This document shows positions 24,237 to 34,745 of a DNA stretch of 35,000 bases, in pieces. How positions within the stretch are numbered: the stretch's first letter is position 1; each line of letters begins with the position of its first letter. This DNA is from an uncultured Pelagibacteraceae bacterium (GTDB taxonomy: Bacteria; Pseudomonadota; Alphaproteobacteria; Pelagibacterales; Pelagibacteraceae), in contig CABZDW010000002.1 of NCBI GenBank assembly GCA_902524545.1, forward strand, positions 1-35,000, given 5' to 3'. Position numbers and translations under genes: made by a program. The notes below the pieces were generated by a model. The model was not told where the DNA came from. It saw nothing but the letters and a program-made list of their open reading frames with translations, and ran no database searches.

Positions 24237-25538
24237 ATGGGAATTAATTTATCAAATTTTTTAACCTCAAAATCACATGATCGAAAAATGGGGCAATATC
24301 AAGATCTTGATCACCTAGACGGTTTAGCGGTATCTTCAGTAAGTGCTAATTTATATAATTCTAAAAGAGATGATTTAGCAATGTTCTATTTTCGTGACGG
24401 TGCAAATTTTGCATCACTTTATACCCAGTCTAAAATTTTGTCAGAAAATATTAAATGGAATTTAAGTCAAAAAACTCAAAAAATTTTTTCACTTATAGTC
24501 AATACTAGAAATGCAAACTCATTTACTGGTGAGCATGGTTACAAAAGTATGCAGCATCTGGCAGATTTAATTTCAAAACAACTAACTGAAAAACAAAAAG
24601 AAGATGAAGATGATCCAAAAATAATTAAACCAAAAAATCTTATTTTTGGATGTACTGGTACAATAGGGGAAAGATTCCCTGAGGAGAAAATTAAGTTAAA
24701 ATTACCGGAGCTTGTAAAAAACATTAAATATACTCAAAATAAATATATTTGGATGAAAGCAGCATTAGCAATAATGACTACTGACACACAGCCAAAAATA
24801 GCAATGGAAGAGTGCAAAATTGGAAAAACAACAGTAAAGATTTATGGGATAGCAAAAGGCTCAGGCATGATACAGCCTAATATGGCTACTACACTAGCGT
24901 ATATTTTTACTGATGCAGATATCTCAAACGATGTACTAAAAAAGTTACTTAAAAAAAATATTGAGAATACCTTTAATGCAATTTCGTGTGATAGCGATAC
25001 TAGTACTAATGATATGATTTCAATTTTTTCCACCGGTAAAGCAAAAAATACTTTAATAAAGACAATTAATGATAAAAAGATCAAATTATTTGATGAAGCT
25101 CTGAACAGTCTATTGTTAAATCTAGCAAAAAGAGTTGTGGCTGATGGAGAAGGAGCTTCAAAATTTGTAACAATAAATGTGTTAAATTCTAAAAATGAGC
25201 AAGATGCAAAAAAAATTGGTTTTTCGATTGCTAACTCTCCATTAGTAAAAACTGCAATTGCAGGCGAGGATCCAAATTGGGGTAGAATAATTATGGCAAT
25301 TGGAAAATCTGACGTAGATATAAACTTAAATAAATTATCAATAAAATTTGGTGACTTGATAATTGTGAATAAGGGAAAAATTTACAATCAGTATAATGAG
25401 AACGAAGCTGCAAAATATATGAAGGGCTTAGATATTAATCTTAGTGTTGATATTGGGAATGGAAAAAAAAGTTTTACAGTTTATACTATGGATTTAACTA
25501 GTGAATACATCAAAATTAATTCAGACTACAGAAGTTAA
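24237..25538 (+). CDS. argJ: glutamate N-acetyltransferase / amino-acid N-acetyltransferase
   Basis: ArgJ transfers acetyl from N-acetylornithine to glutamate, recycling acetyl groups in arginine synthesis; bifunctional forms also use acetyl-CoA. The 433-residue precursor contains NMATTLAYIFTDA, where the Thr after MAT-Ala is the expected self-cleavage site and N-terminal nucleophile of the beta chain. CDSDTSTNDM and AGEDPNWGRIIMAIGKS are also diagnostic. The front half matches the family more loosely (VNTRNANSFTG for SGNANACTG, and GCTGTIGERFP for STGVIGxxLP). It works with ArgD and ArgF encoded to the left. Convergent to nothing; DUF1178 follows after 40 bases. Confidence 0.93.
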   Translation: MGINLSNFLTSKSHDRKMGQYQDLDHLDGLAVSSVSANLYNSKRDDLAMFYFRDGANFASLYTQSKILSENIKWNLSQKTQKIFSLIVNTRNANSFTGEHGYKSMQHLADLISKQLTEKQKEDEDDPKIIKPKNLIFGCTGTIGERFPEEKIKLKLPELVKNIKYTQNKYIWMKAALAIMTTDTQPKIAMEECKIGKTTVKIYGIAKGSGMIQPNMATTLAYIFTDADISNDVLKKLLKKNIENTFNAISCDSDTSTNDMISIFSTGKAKNTLIKTINDKKIKLFDEALNSLLLNLAKRVVADGEGASKFVTINVLNSKNEQDAKKIGFSIANSPLVKTAIAGEDPNWGRIIMAIGKSDVDINLNKLSIKFGDLIIVNKGKIYNQYNENEAAKYMKGLDINLSVDIGNGKKSFTVYTMDLTSEYIKINSDYRS

Positions 25539-25578
25539 CTATGTTGAAATTTTGTATAACAATGATTAAGTAAACAAT

Positions 25579-26010
25579 ATGATCAAATATAATTTATTAT
25601 GTAAAAAATGTGAATTAACATTTGACAGCTGGTTTGCATCCTCAAAAGAATATGACAAGCTTAAAAAGAAAAAGCTGATCAATTGTCATAGCTGTGGATC
25701 ATTAAAAGTAGAAAAAAATTTAATGGCACCAAAATTAATAAGTAAAAATTTTAGCCATAGAGATGAAAAAAATGATCTAACAAAATATCAAAAAATAAAG
25801 AAAACAATTAATGAATACCAAAAATTTATTAAAAATAACTTTGATTATGTTGGGGAAAACTTTACTTATGAGGCGAGATCAATACATTATGAAAAAAAAA
25901 AAAACAACAAAGGTATATACGGAACTGTATCGAAACAGGATTTAAAAGAACTTAAAGAAGAGGGTATAGATGTTCAGTTGGTTCCGTGGTTTGAAAATAA
26001 GAACAATTAA
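25579..26010 (+). CDS. DUF1178 family zinc-ribbon-like protein
   Basis: A 143-residue protein of a family widespread in proteobacteria, with no settled function. It begins MIKYNLLCKKCELTFDSWFAS, with cysteine pairs C8/C11 and C36/C39 forming a likely small zinc ribbon, followed by a charged helical linker and a conserved GIYGTVSKQDLKELKEEGI segment near the end. Codons for Glu-Lys-Lys-Lys-Asn produce an uninterrupted run of 13 A bases at 25892-25904, the longest homopolymer I noticed here. It probably shares a transcript with argJ. Its stop overlaps ubiG on the other strand by 4 bases. Confidence 0.85.
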   Translation: MIKYNLLCKKCELTFDSWFASSKEYDKLKKKKLINCHSCGSLKVEKNLMAPKLISKNFSHRDEKNDLTKYQKIKKTINEYQKFIKNNFDYVGENFTYEARSIHYEKKKNNKGIYGTVSKQDLKELKEEGIDVQLVPWFENKNN

Positions 26011-26735
26011 ATTTTAATAAATTTGGCGATGTAATTTACTGACTTGTCATTACTTACACTCCATTTATTTTTAACCAAATTAAAATTCATTCCATCCAGC
26101 CTGTCTAATTTAAGATTATTTTTTTCAAGCATCGAAATCAATTCTTCAGGTTTTATAAATTTTTCCCACTCATGTGTTCCAATTGGAAGCCATCGTAGTA
26201 TATATTCTGCTCCTACAATTGCAAAAACATAAGATTTTAGTGTTTTATTTAAGGTTGCAACAAACATAATTCCATCTTTTTTTAATAGTTTACTGCATGA
26301 CTTTAAAAAATAATTTACATCTTCAACATGTTCTACAATTTCCATATTTAAGATGACATCAAACTTATCTTTTGTATTAAATTTTTCAGGTGATGAGCAG
26401 AAATAATTTATTTGAAGATTATTTTTTTTTGAATGGAGTTTTGCAACTTTGATATTCTTATCAGATGCATCAATGCCAGTAACTTTAGCACCCAACCTAC
26501 TCATAGGTTCTGATAATAAACCACCACCGCATCCAATATCTAGAATTTTGATATCTTTAAGAGGATTCTCATTATAATCAAGTTTGAATGTTTTAATAAT
26601 ATTTTCTTTTATATATGTAATTCTAATTGGGTTAAATTTATGTAATGGTTTAAATTTACCTTCAGGATTCCACCATTCTTCCGCAATTTTAGAAAATTTT
26701 TCTATTTCTTTTTTATTTATTGTGTTATTTTTCAT
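26007..26735 (-). CDS. ubiG: ubiquinone biosynthesis O-methyltransferase
   Basis: UbiG performs the two O-methylation steps of ubiquinone synthesis. The 242-residue class I SAM methyltransferase shows EWWNPEGKFKPLHKFNPIR (about 17-35), specific to the UbiG family, then motif I LDIGCGGGLLSEPM with the VTGIDAS acidic strand, and post-motif regions NMEIVEHV and GTHEW. It is a single gene transcribed divergently from lysC across 69 bases; TATAAA on the minus strand (26748-26753) could be its -10, implying a very short leader. Confidence 0.94.
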   Translation of the reverse strand: MKNNTINKKEIEKFSKIAEEWWNPEGKFKPLHKFNPIRITYIKENIIKTFKLDYNENPLKDIKILDIGCGGGLLSEPMSRLGAKVTGIDASDKNIKVAKLHSKKNNLQINYFCSSPEKFNTKDKFDVILNMEIVEHVEDVNYFLKSCSKLLKKDGIMFVATLNKTLKSYVFAIVGAEYILRWLPIGTHEWEKFIKPEELISMLEKNNLKLDRLDGMNFNLVKNKWSVSNDKSVNYIAKFIKI

Positions 26736-26804
26736 ATGTTAGTTGACTTTATATTCAACATGTATTTATTCAATATTTTTTAAATTTAAAAACATTATCT
26801 TATC

Positions 26805-28025
26805 ATGAAAATTGTCGTATTAAAATTTGGGGGTACATCAGTAGGAACTATCAAGAAGATAAAAAGAGTTGCAAAAATAATAATTGGTTACAAAAAGAGA
26901 AACTACAAGGTTATTGTGGTTTCATCAGCTATGAGTGGTGCAACAAATGAGTTGATAAAAAAATCTTTTGAAATATCTGATGGTTTTTCAGATTCGGAAT
27001 ATGATGTTTTGGTCTCCTCGGGTGAACAAGTCGCATGTTCTTTGATAGCTGGAAGATTAATTCATGAGGGGCATGAGGCTAGATCTTGGTTATCCTGGCA
27101 GATTCCGATTTTAACTAAGGGAAAACATAAAAATTCAAGGATAAATCTAATCAATAAAACAAATATTATCAAATATTTAAAAAAGGGTGGCATACCAATA
27201 GTCACTGGGTTTCAGGGGCTAAATAATGAAAATAGAATTACAACTATAGGACGGGGAGGATCAGACGCAAGTGCAATTATGATTGCTAAGTTTATTAAAG
27301 CAAAAAGATGTATAATTTATACCGATGTAGAGGGAGTATACACAACTGATCCCAACAAATTGAAAAATGCAAAAAAAATTAAAGTAATCTCTTATGAGGA
27401 AATGTTAGAGATGGCATCATTAGGTGCAAAAGTTATGCAGCCAGTTTCAATTCAAGATGCAAGATTAAATAGGATTGATATTGAGGTTAAATCATCTTTT
27501 TCTAAAAGGTCAGGAACATTGATTACTAAAAGATCTAATATAGTAAATAATAAGATTGTTACTGGGATTTCCTCGACCCAAAATGACTCAAAAGTTTCTC
27601 TTGTAGGTGTGAGAGATAAGCCTGGAGTTGCTGCTGCAATCTTTAAACCATTATCTAAAAATTCAATAAATGTAGACATGGTTGTTCAAAATATTTCTGC
27701 TAATGGAAAAGAAACAGATTTAACATTTACAATTAAAACAAATGACTTAAATAAAACAAAAAAAATTATTCAACGAAATAAAACTATTAAATACAGAAAG
27801 TTGCTTTTCGAGAAAGGTGTTTCTAAAATTTCAGTGATTGGCGTAGGCATGATAACCACGCCTGGAGTTACATTTAGAATGTTTCAATCATTGGCAAATA
27901 AAAAAATAAACATTAAGGTAATCTCAACTTCTGAGATTAAAATTTCGGTTTTGATTGATAAAAAAAATACACAAAAAGCTTTGATTGCACTTCATAAAGA
28001 ATTTAAATTAGACCAAAAAAAATGA
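26805..28025 (+). CDS. lysC: aspartate kinase
   Basis: LysC phosphorylates aspartate at the entry to lysine, threonine and methionine synthesis. The 406-residue protein begins with the kinase motif [11 protein letters not shown] (5-15), has [21 protein letters not shown] and [13 protein letters not shown], then two ACT domains (about 265-400) with [13 protein letters not shown] and [17 protein letters not shown]. The layout matches the single-function, lysine/threonine-sensitive alphaproteobacterial enzyme. It heads a chain lysC-ispG-prfA-prmC in which each junction is a 4-base ATGA overlap, so the genes are almost certainly translationally coupled. Confidence 0.96.
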   Translation: MKIVVLKFGGTSVGTIKKIKRVAKIIIGYKKRNYKVIVVSSAMSGATNELIKKSFEISDGFSDSEYDVLVSSGEQVACSLIAGRLIHEGHEARSWLSWQIPILTKGKHKNSRINLINKTNIIKYLKKGGIPIVTGFQGLNNENRITTIGRGGSDASAIMIAKFIKAKRCIIYTDVEGVYTTDPNKLKNAKKIKVISYEEMLEMASLGAKVMQPVSIQDARLNRIDIEVKSSFSKRSGTLITKRSNIVNNKIVTGISSTQNDSKVSLVGVRDKPGVAAAIFKPLSKNSINVDMVVQNISANGKETDLTFTIKTNDLNKTKKIIQRNKTIKYRKLLFEKGVSKISVIGVGMITTPGVTFRMFQSLANKKINIKVISTSEIKISVLIDKKNTQKALIALHKEFKLDQKK

Positions 28026-29122
28026 GCATTAGACCTTTTAGAGATATAAAAAGAAGAAAAACAAGAGAGATTAATGTTGGGAAAGTAAAAGTTGGAGGTG
28101 GAAACCCTATATCAGTTCAATCGATGACCAATACTCTTACTAATGATATAAAAGCTACAATCAATCAAATTAATGAAATTACCTCTGAGGGAGCTGACAT
28201 AGTTAGAGTCTCTTGTCCTGATGAGTCATCATCCAAAGCATTAAAAGAAATAACTAAGCATGTTGATGTACCTATAGTCGCTGATATTCATTTCCATTAC
28301 AAAAGAGCAATTGAAGCTGCTGAAAATGGTGCGAGTTGTTTAAGAATAAATCCTGGGAATATTGGAAGTAAAGATAAAATTAAAGATGTTGTAAAAGCCG
28401 CAATTGATCATAATTGCTCAATACGAGTAGGAGTTAATGCGGGATCTTTAGAAAAAGATATCTTAGAAAAATATAAAGAACCTTGTCCGGAAGCGTTAGT
28501 TGAAAGTGCTCTAAGAAATATTAAGATACTTGAGGATGAAAATTTTCAAAATCTAAAAATAAGTGTTAAGTCATCAGACGTTTTTCTATCCATCGAGGCT
28601 TACAGACAGTTGTCGAAATCTACTAATTACCCCTTACATTTGGGAATTACAGAGGCAGGGGGCTTTGTGCCCGGTAGCGTTAAATCTTCTATTGGATTAG
28701 GAACATTACTTTTGGAAGGGATTGGTGACACTATTAGAATATCTTTATCAGATAATCCTGTTGAGGAAGTCAAAATTGGAAACGAGATACTAAAATCTTT
28801 GAATCTTAGAGAGAGAGGAGTCAAGATAATCTCATGTCCTTCATGCGCAAGACAAGGTTTTGAGGTAATTGAAACAGTAAAAATATTAGAAAAAAAGCTT
28901 TCTCATATAAAAACTCCAATCACTCTATCAGTAATTGGTTGTGTAGTTAATGGCCCTGGGGAAGCAGCCTTAACAGATGTAGGAATAACTGGAGGTAAAA
29001 AAGGAAATAATATGCTTTATTTGTCTGGAGTACAATCAGAGAAGGTTTTAACCAGTGATATGATTGATAAGGTGGTAAGTGAAGTTGAAAAAAAAGCTTC
29101 TGAAATAGATAATTCCAAATGA
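28022..29122 (+). CDS. ispG: 4-hydroxy-3-methylbut-2-en-1-yl diphosphate synthase
   Basis: IspG (GcpE) is an iron-sulfur enzyme of the non-mevalonate isoprenoid pathway, reducing MEcPP to HMBPP. The 366 residues carry [12 protein letters not shown] near the N-terminus, a TIM-barrel with [10 protein letters not shown] and RINPGN, and the 4Fe-4S cysteines as CPSCARQGF and [10 protein letters not shown] near the C-terminus; the ligand pattern CxxC...C is complete. The start overlaps lysC and the stop overlaps prfA, each by 4 bases. No flavodoxin or ferredoxin partner is adjacent. Confidence 0.96.
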   Translation: MSIRPFRDIKRRKTREINVGKVKVGGGNPISVQSMTNTLTNDIKATINQINEITSEGADIVRVSCPDESSSKALKEITKHVDVPIVADIHFHYKRAIEAAENGASCLRINPGNIGSKDKIKDVVKAAIDHNCSIRVGVNAGSLEKDILEKYKEPCPEALVESALRNIKILEDENFQNLKISVKSSDVFLSIEAYRQLSKSTNYPLHLGITEAGGFVPGSVKSSIGLGTLLLEGIGDTIRISLSDNPVEEVKIGNEILKSLNLRERGVKIISCPSCARQGFEVIETVKILEKKLSHIKTPITLSVIGCVVNGPGEAALTDVGITGGKKGNNMLYLSGVQSEKVLTSDMIDKVVSEVEKKASEIDNSK

Positions 29123-30195
29123 TACCCTTTAAAACTGTAAATGATTTAATAAAAAAGCATTCATTATTAGAGAAAGAGTTGTCATCCGGAGAAATTGATA
29201 AAAATTCTTTTGCTGAAAAATCCAAAGAATATGCTGATCTTAATGAAATTATCAAAATTGCCAAATTTTATATTTCCTTTGAAAAAAACAAAAAAGAAAT
29301 TCAAACAATCTTAGAGGATGAAGACTCAGACCAAGATATGATAAAAATGGCTGAAATTGAATTGAATAAATTGGAAACTGAAAATGAAAAAAATGAAAAA
29401 AAATTAAAGTTATTTTTATTGCCAAAGGATGAAGCGGATAAAAAAAATGCAATAATTGAAATTAGAGCTGGTACAGGTGGTTTAGAAGCTAGTTTATTCG
29501 CTTCTGACCTTTTTAAAATGTATGAAAAAGTCAGCAACAAAAAAAAATGGAGTCTTGAATTAATTTCAATTTCTAGAAGCGAAGCTGGCGGATTAAAAGA
29601 AATTATTGCCTCAATAAAAGGTAATAATATCTATTCTACTTTGAAATATGAAAGTGGTGTTCATAGAGTACAAAGAGTGCCTGATACTGAAACACAGGGA
29701 AGAGTTCACACCTCCGCTGCAACTGTTGCAGTTTTACCTGAGGCAGAGGAAGTTGATCTTAAGATAAATGAAAGTGATTTAAGAATTGATGTTTTCAGGG
29801 CCGGTGGACCAGGCGGGCAGTCAGTAAATACTACAGATAGTGCTGTTAGGATAACTCATATTCCAACAGGAATTTCTGTCTCACAACAAGACGAAAAATC
29901 TCAACATAAAAATAAAGCTAAAGGGATGAAAGTTTTAAGGGCCAGATTGTATGAGCTTGAAAGATCTAGGATTGAAAGCGTGAGATCAAAAGATAGAAAA
30001 AATAAAATTGGTTCAGGTGACAGATCAGAACGTATAAGAACTTATAATTTTCCTCAAGGAAGAGTTACCGATCATAGAATAAATTTGACTTTACATAAGC
30101 TTAATGAATTTTTAGAGGGAGAGGTTTTTGATGAGATGATTGAGGCATTAACACTTCAAGCACAAGAAGAAAGCCTTAATATTTTAAATCAATGA
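29119..30195 (+). CDS. prfA: peptide chain release factor 1
   Basis: RF1 terminates translation at UAA and UAG. The 358 residues show the catalytic GGQ at 232-234 ([18 protein letters not shown]) and the codon-reading PxT tripeptide as PDT (188-190) in [17 protein letters not shown], distinguishing it from RF2, which has SPF. The GAGGLEA-like [13 protein letters not shown] segment (116-128) precedes it. Its methylating enzyme PrmC follows with a 4-base overlap, the standard pairing. The central residue of PxT is variable in the family; Asp is unusual to my knowledge. Confidence 0.96.
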   Translation: MIPFKTVNDLIKKHSLLEKELSSGEIDKNSFAEKSKEYADLNEIIKIAKFYISFEKNKKEIQTILEDEDSDQDMIKMAEIELNKLETENEKNEKKLKLFLLPKDEADKKNAIIEIRAGTGGLEASLFASDLFKMYEKVSNKKKWSLELISISRSEAGGLKEIIASIKGNNIYSTLKYESGVHRVQRVPDTETQGRVHTSAATVAVLPEAEEVDLKINESDLRIDVFRAGGPGGQSVNTTDSAVRITHIPTGISVSQQDEKSQHKNKAKGMKVLRARLYELERSRIESVRSKDRKNKIGSGDRSERIRTYNFPQGRVTDHRINLTLHKLNEFLEGEVFDEMIEALTLQAQEESLNILNQ

Positions 30196-31034
30196 ATATT
30201 GAAAGTGCAATTAAAAATGCTTGCAGAGTACTTAAAGAAAACAAGATAAGTTCTGCTTTATTAGATAGCGAACTTTTATTATCTGAAGTTATTAAGAAGG
30301 ATAGAAAGTTTATTTTGTTAAATTTAGATAGAAAGCTTAATAAAAGTGATCAAGATAGCTTTAATGATCTAATTTTAGAACGCTCAAAAGGAAAACCAAT
30401 CGCACACTTAATTGGTTTGAAGTCATTTTGGAACTACACTTTTAAAGTAAATGAAAAAGTTTTAATTCCAAGACCAGAAACAGAAATAATAGTAGAGCAA
30501 GTTTTAAAAATTTACAAAAATAAGGATAATATTAATTTTTTAGAGGTTGGTATTGGTTCTGGATGCATATCACTTTCAATATTAAAAGAAAAAAAGTTTT
30601 TTTTAGCTACAGGTGTAGACTTGAGTCAAGATTGTATTAAAATATGCAGATATAATGCGAGTAAACTTGGTGTAAATAACAGAATAAAATTAATCAAAAC
30701 AGATGTTGACAATTTAATTTTTCGCAAATATGATTTAATTATTTCTAATCCTCCTTATATAAAAAAGTTAGATTTGAGCAAGTTAGATAGGGAAATTAAA
30801 AATTATGAGCCAAAATTGGCACTTGATGGTGGATTAAAAGGTTTATCAGTAATCAGAAAAGTTATTAAAAGATCTTCTGGATTGATAAAAAAACGTGGCA
30901 AACTTATTTTAGAGATTGGTTATGATCAAAGAGAACAGGTTAAGAAAATGCTGAATGAATATAATTTCTTTATTAACGAGATTTTGAAAGATTTGTCTAA
31001 TAAAGATCGATGTATAATTAGTACAAAAAAATAA
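30192..31034 (+). CDS. prmC: release factor glutamine methyltransferase
   Basis: PrmC (HemK) methylates the GGQ glutamine of release factors. The 280-residue protein has an N-terminal helical bundle (1-80), the LIPRPETE segment (91-98), SAM-binding [14 protein letters not shown] (117-130), and the catalytic NPPY at 186-189. The 4-base overlap with prfA couples enzyme and substrate. A DUF4167 gene follows 5 bases later. Confidence 0.96.
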   Translation: MNIESAIKNACRVLKENKISSALLDSELLLSEVIKKDRKFILLNLDRKLNKSDQDSFNDLILERSKGKPIAHLIGLKSFWNYTFKVNEKVLIPRPETEIIVEQVLKIYKNKDNINFLEVGIGSGCISLSILKEKKFFLATGVDLSQDCIKICRYNASKLGVNNRIKLIKTDVDNLIFRKYDLIISNPPYIKKLDLSKLDREIKNYEPKLALDGGLKGLSVIRKVIKRSSGLIKKRGKLILEIGYDQREQVKKMLNEYNFFINEILKDLSNKDRCIISTKK

Positions 31035-31039
31035 ATTTT

Positions 31040-31441
31040 ATGGTTACATTTAGAAATAATAACAATATTAGGAGAAACAACTTCAGAAGAAATGATAGGA
31101 ATTATAAATCTAACACAGATAGACCTAAATATGGTTCTAGTTTTTCAAAAAACGAGAATTTTCAAAGAAAGTCGCCAGGAAGAAATAACCACAATGCATC
31201 AAAATTAATTGAAAAATATAGTAATCTTGCAAGGGAAGCTTTATCTACTGGGGATAAAATATTATCTGAAAATTATTTTCAACATGCAGACCATTTTACT
31301 AGAATTTTAAATGATCAAGATGCTCAAAGAAAACTAAATTCGACAAATAATGACCTTACCAAATCTCAACAAAATATATCTGAGGCGGGTAAAAATCAGA
31401 ACGATATTGATGAGAAAAAAGCAATAACTCAGATTAAATAA
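31040..31441 (+). CDS. DUF4167 domain protein
   Basis: A 133-residue basic protein typical of alphaproteobacteria. The first 50 residues are low-complexity and rich in Asn, Arg and Lys (several RRN/NNN clusters), resembling RNA-binding tails. The conserved domain follows: SKLIEKYSNLAREALSTGDK, then the NYFQHADHFTRIL segment, ending in a disordered tail. Family members are found next to prmC or in similar translation clusters, and a ribosome or RNA-related job is often guessed, but I know of no established function. Convergent with the M23 peptidase across 14 bases. Confidence 0.88.
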   Translation: MVTFRNNNNIRRNNFRRNDRNYKSNTDRPKYGSSFSKNENFQRKSPGRNNHNASKLIEKYSNLAREALSTGDKILSENYFQHADHFTRILNDQDAQRKLNSTNNDLTKSQQNISEAGKNQNDIDEKKAITQIK

Positions 31442-31455
31442 ATATTTCTTAAGAA

Positions 31456-32748
31456 TTAATTCATACCAACAATTTTTTCAGACTTTAACACATTTAACTT
31501 TATTTTTTTTGTCTCAAAAAGTTTTCTATCTTCTCCCTTAAGAATTTTTCCAGAAGGAAGCTTTAATGTTTGAGAATTTACTCTTTTTCCGTTAATGAGC
31601 ACTTCGTAGTGTAAATGTGGTCCTGTGGATCTCCCTGTTGAGCCAACATATCCAATTGTTTGTCCTTGTTTAACCCTGACACCACTTCTAACTCCATTGG
31701 CAAATTTAGACATGTGAGCATAAATTGTTTTGTAAGTTGAGTTATGTTTAATAACTACACAATTTCCACCTCCACCACACCAACCTGCCTTCTTAACCAC
31801 CCCTGACCCAGATGCCATTATTGGTGTTCCTGTTGGTGCAGCAAAGTCCGTCCCTTTGTGCATTTTATTAAATCCATCTATTGGATGTTTCCTCATTCCA
31901 AAAGGTGAGGAAAGTCTTGCCCCATTAATTGGAGTTTTCATCAAGGCTTTTTGTACGCTTTTGCCATTTTTATCATAGTGTCCAGTATTGTTTTCTTTAT
32001 CAAAATAAAAAAGCGAATTATCCTCACCGCTTAAAATTAAATTGGCAAACAAAATATTTCCTGTTTCAATTAATCTTTTATTTTCATCAACATAAGCCTC
32101 AAACATTATTTGGAATTTATCTCGCTTTCGAATATCTCTTTGAAAATCAACTTGAAAACCATAAATTCTTGCAAATTCGATAATTATATTAGGTGGCACT
32201 TTTTGATCTACTGCAGATTTATAAAGGCTTTTTAAGATTGTACTTTCATTGTAGACAACTTTTTTTTCTAATTTTGTTAAAACAATCTCTTGATTAAAAT
32301 TTCTATTATTTGTGTCTTGAGTTAAAATAATTCTTTCTTTATTCGATATTTGAAATATAAATTCTTTTATTGAATTATCATTTTGATCAATAGTAAAATA
32401 AATTTTTTGGTTAGTATTTAGCTTATCTAAATTAACTTTGTTGTTAATTTTTTTTTTTATAATTGAAATTTCTGTTTTATCTAATGAATAATACTCAAGA
32501 ATACCCATAAAAGTTTCTCCGTCTTTTACCTTATGTGAAATTTTTTTAAATCTTGGCTCAAATTTTTCAAAAAAATGATTAACCGTTTTTTTAAAATAAA
32601 AGTTTTCAATAATTTTTTTATAATTTTTATTTATCTTGTTTTTGGTTTGATTATGGTAAATTGTAAATATACTCGTCAGGATAATTAATAACGTCAAAGC
32701 TATAATTTCATTTTTTACTTTCAGTTTAATGTTAAATTTTTTAATCAT
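31456..32748 (-). CDS. M23 family metallopeptidase, membrane-anchored
   Basis: A 430-residue peptidoglycan endopeptidase of the LytM/M23 type. A single membrane helix near the N-terminus (about 13-29) anchors a periplasmic region. The middle contains a LysM/OapA-like segment (VKDGETFMGILEYY) and an IDSPF-like region as seen in MepM homologues. The C-terminal catalytic domain has the zinc ligands in HKGTDFAAP (His, Asp) and GPHLHYEV (HxH). I start at ATG 32748 rather than a TTG at 32769, as the former leads directly into the membrane segment. It is expected to cut peptide crosslinks during wall growth. Upstream it faces the rRNA promoter region. Confidence 0.9.
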   Translation of the reverse strand: MIKKFNIKLKVKNEIIALTLLIILTSIFTIYHNQTKNKINKNYKKIIENFYFKKTVNHFFEKFEPRFKKISHKVKDGETFMGILEYYSLDKTEISIIKKKINNKVNLDKLNTNQKIYFTIDQNDNSIKEFIFQISNKERIILTQDTNNRNFNQEIVLTKLEKKVVYNESTILKSLYKSAVDQKVPPNIIIEFARIYGFQVDFQRDIRKRDKFQIMFEAYVDENKRLIETGNILFANLILSGEDNSLFYFDKENNTGHYDKNGKSVQKALMKTPINGARLSSPFGMRKHPIDGFNKMHKGTDFAAPTGTPIMASGSGVVKKAGWCGGGGNCVVIKHNSTYKTIYAHMSKFANGVRSGVRVKQGQTIGYVGSTGRSTGPHLHYEVLINGKRVNSQTLKLPSGKILKGEDRKLFETKKIKLNVLKSEKIVGMN

Positions 32749-32849
32749 AGAAATTTTTTGAGTTCTCAATTATTAGTTTAACAATAAAAAAAAATCAAAA
32801 AAAACACCAAAAAATAAGGCTTTTTTATCAAATTTTTGGTCTTAATTGC

Positions 32850-32877
32850 TTGCTTTCCTGAAATTTTAGCCTATAAG
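32850..32877 (+). promoter_or_regulatory. candidate rRNA operon promoter
   Basis: TTGCTT (32850-32855), 16 bases, then TATAAG (32872-32877) resembles a sigma70 rRNA promoter. It is preceded by A-tracts that could act as an UP element. The start would lie near 32884, giving about 200 bases of leader before 16S. Confidence 0.45.
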
Positions 32878-32928
32878 CTCAGAAATTCCTCATATATATT
32901 ATTGTAATACAATAAATAATAAGGGATT

Positions 32929-32961
32929 ATTGAGCCATTTGGTTCAATTAGCTATTTAAAC
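32929..32961 (+). promoter_or_regulatory. boxB-like hairpin plus boxA-like antitermination site
   Basis: ATTGAGCC (32929-32936) pairs with GGTTCAAT (32941-32948) over 8 base pairs including one G-U, with a 4-base loop. Two bases later, GCTATTTAAAC (32951-32961) resembles the Nus-factor boxA core GCTCTTTAACA. The order hairpin then boxA matches known rRNA leaders. Confidence 0.4.
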
Positions 32962-32971
32962 TGTAAAAATT

Positions 32972-32996
32972 TAAGAAGAGAAGTGTGGACGGTTAA
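32972..32996 (+). other. 16S precursor processing stem, 5' arm
   Basis: These 25 bases pair with 34608-34632 downstream of 16S, with only a few mismatches over the full length. Together they bracket 16S in a long double-stranded stalk, the expected RNase III substrate. The segment AAGAAGAGAA matches TTTCTCTTCTT on the other side, and GGACGGTTAA matches TTGACCGTCC. Confidence 0.75.
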
Positions 32997-33082
32997 GGTT
33001 ACCAAAATTTGTCGTACACACTTCAACATCATATAAATTTTATTCTTAGAATTTATATGGAAGCTAGTGTGCGCCGTTTTTA

Positions 33083-34557
<1,475 letters not shown>

Positions 34558-34607
34558 TAAGGATGAATAAAAGTAAAATTTTATTCTAAAAAATACACAG
34601 GATAATG

Positions 34608-34632
34608 TTGACCGTCCTCATTTCTCTTCTTA
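34608..34632 (+). other. 16S precursor processing stem, 3' arm
   Basis: Complement of the leader arm at 32972-32996. It lies in the 99-base spacer between 16S and tRNA-Ile (34558-34656), which otherwise shows nothing notable. Confidence 0.75.
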
Positions 34633-34656
34633 ATATTTAGTGTTTCTCTTGAATGG

Positions 34657-34733
34657 GGGCCGGTAGCTCAGTTGGTTAGAGCACACCCTTGATAAGGGTG
34701 GGGTCGAAAGTTCGAGTCTTTCTCGGCCCACCA
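34657..34733 (+). tRNA. ileT: tRNA-Ile (anticodon GAU)
   Basis: A 77-base cloverleaf including an encoded CCA. Acceptor stem GGGCCGG pairs with TCGGCCC (one G-U pair). The anticodon stem CACCC/GGGTG encloses TTGATAA with anticodon GAT at 34691-34693. The T loop is TTCGAGT. It sits between 16S and tRNA-Ala, as in most bacterial rRNA operons. Confidence 0.97.
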
Positions 34734-34745
34734 ATAACGATTAAG

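Larger units (their letters stand above)
32749..33082 (+). other. intergenic region and rRNA operon leader
   Basis: This is the only gene-free stretch over 300 bases apart from RNA genes. It contains A-rich tracts (32786-32814) resembling an UP element, the candidate rRNA promoter, a leader hairpin with a boxA-like sequence, one arm of the 16S processing stem, and a perfect 10-base-pair hairpin (CATATAAATT 33030-33039 with AATTTATATG 33050-33059) just before 16S. No coding potential is evident. Confidence 0.7.

Noticed and set aside
31446..31455. TTCTTAAGAA palindrome between DUF4167 and the M23 gene
   Set aside because: It has no loop and is only 10 bases, so it cannot form a useful terminator hairpin; likely chance in AT-rich DNA.
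32809..32826. AAAAAA-TAAGGC-TTTTTT hairpin, terminator-like
   Set aside because: It has no GC stem and does not follow a plus-strand gene; it lies upstream of the M23 gene start and the rRNA promoter. More likely just A/T tracts.
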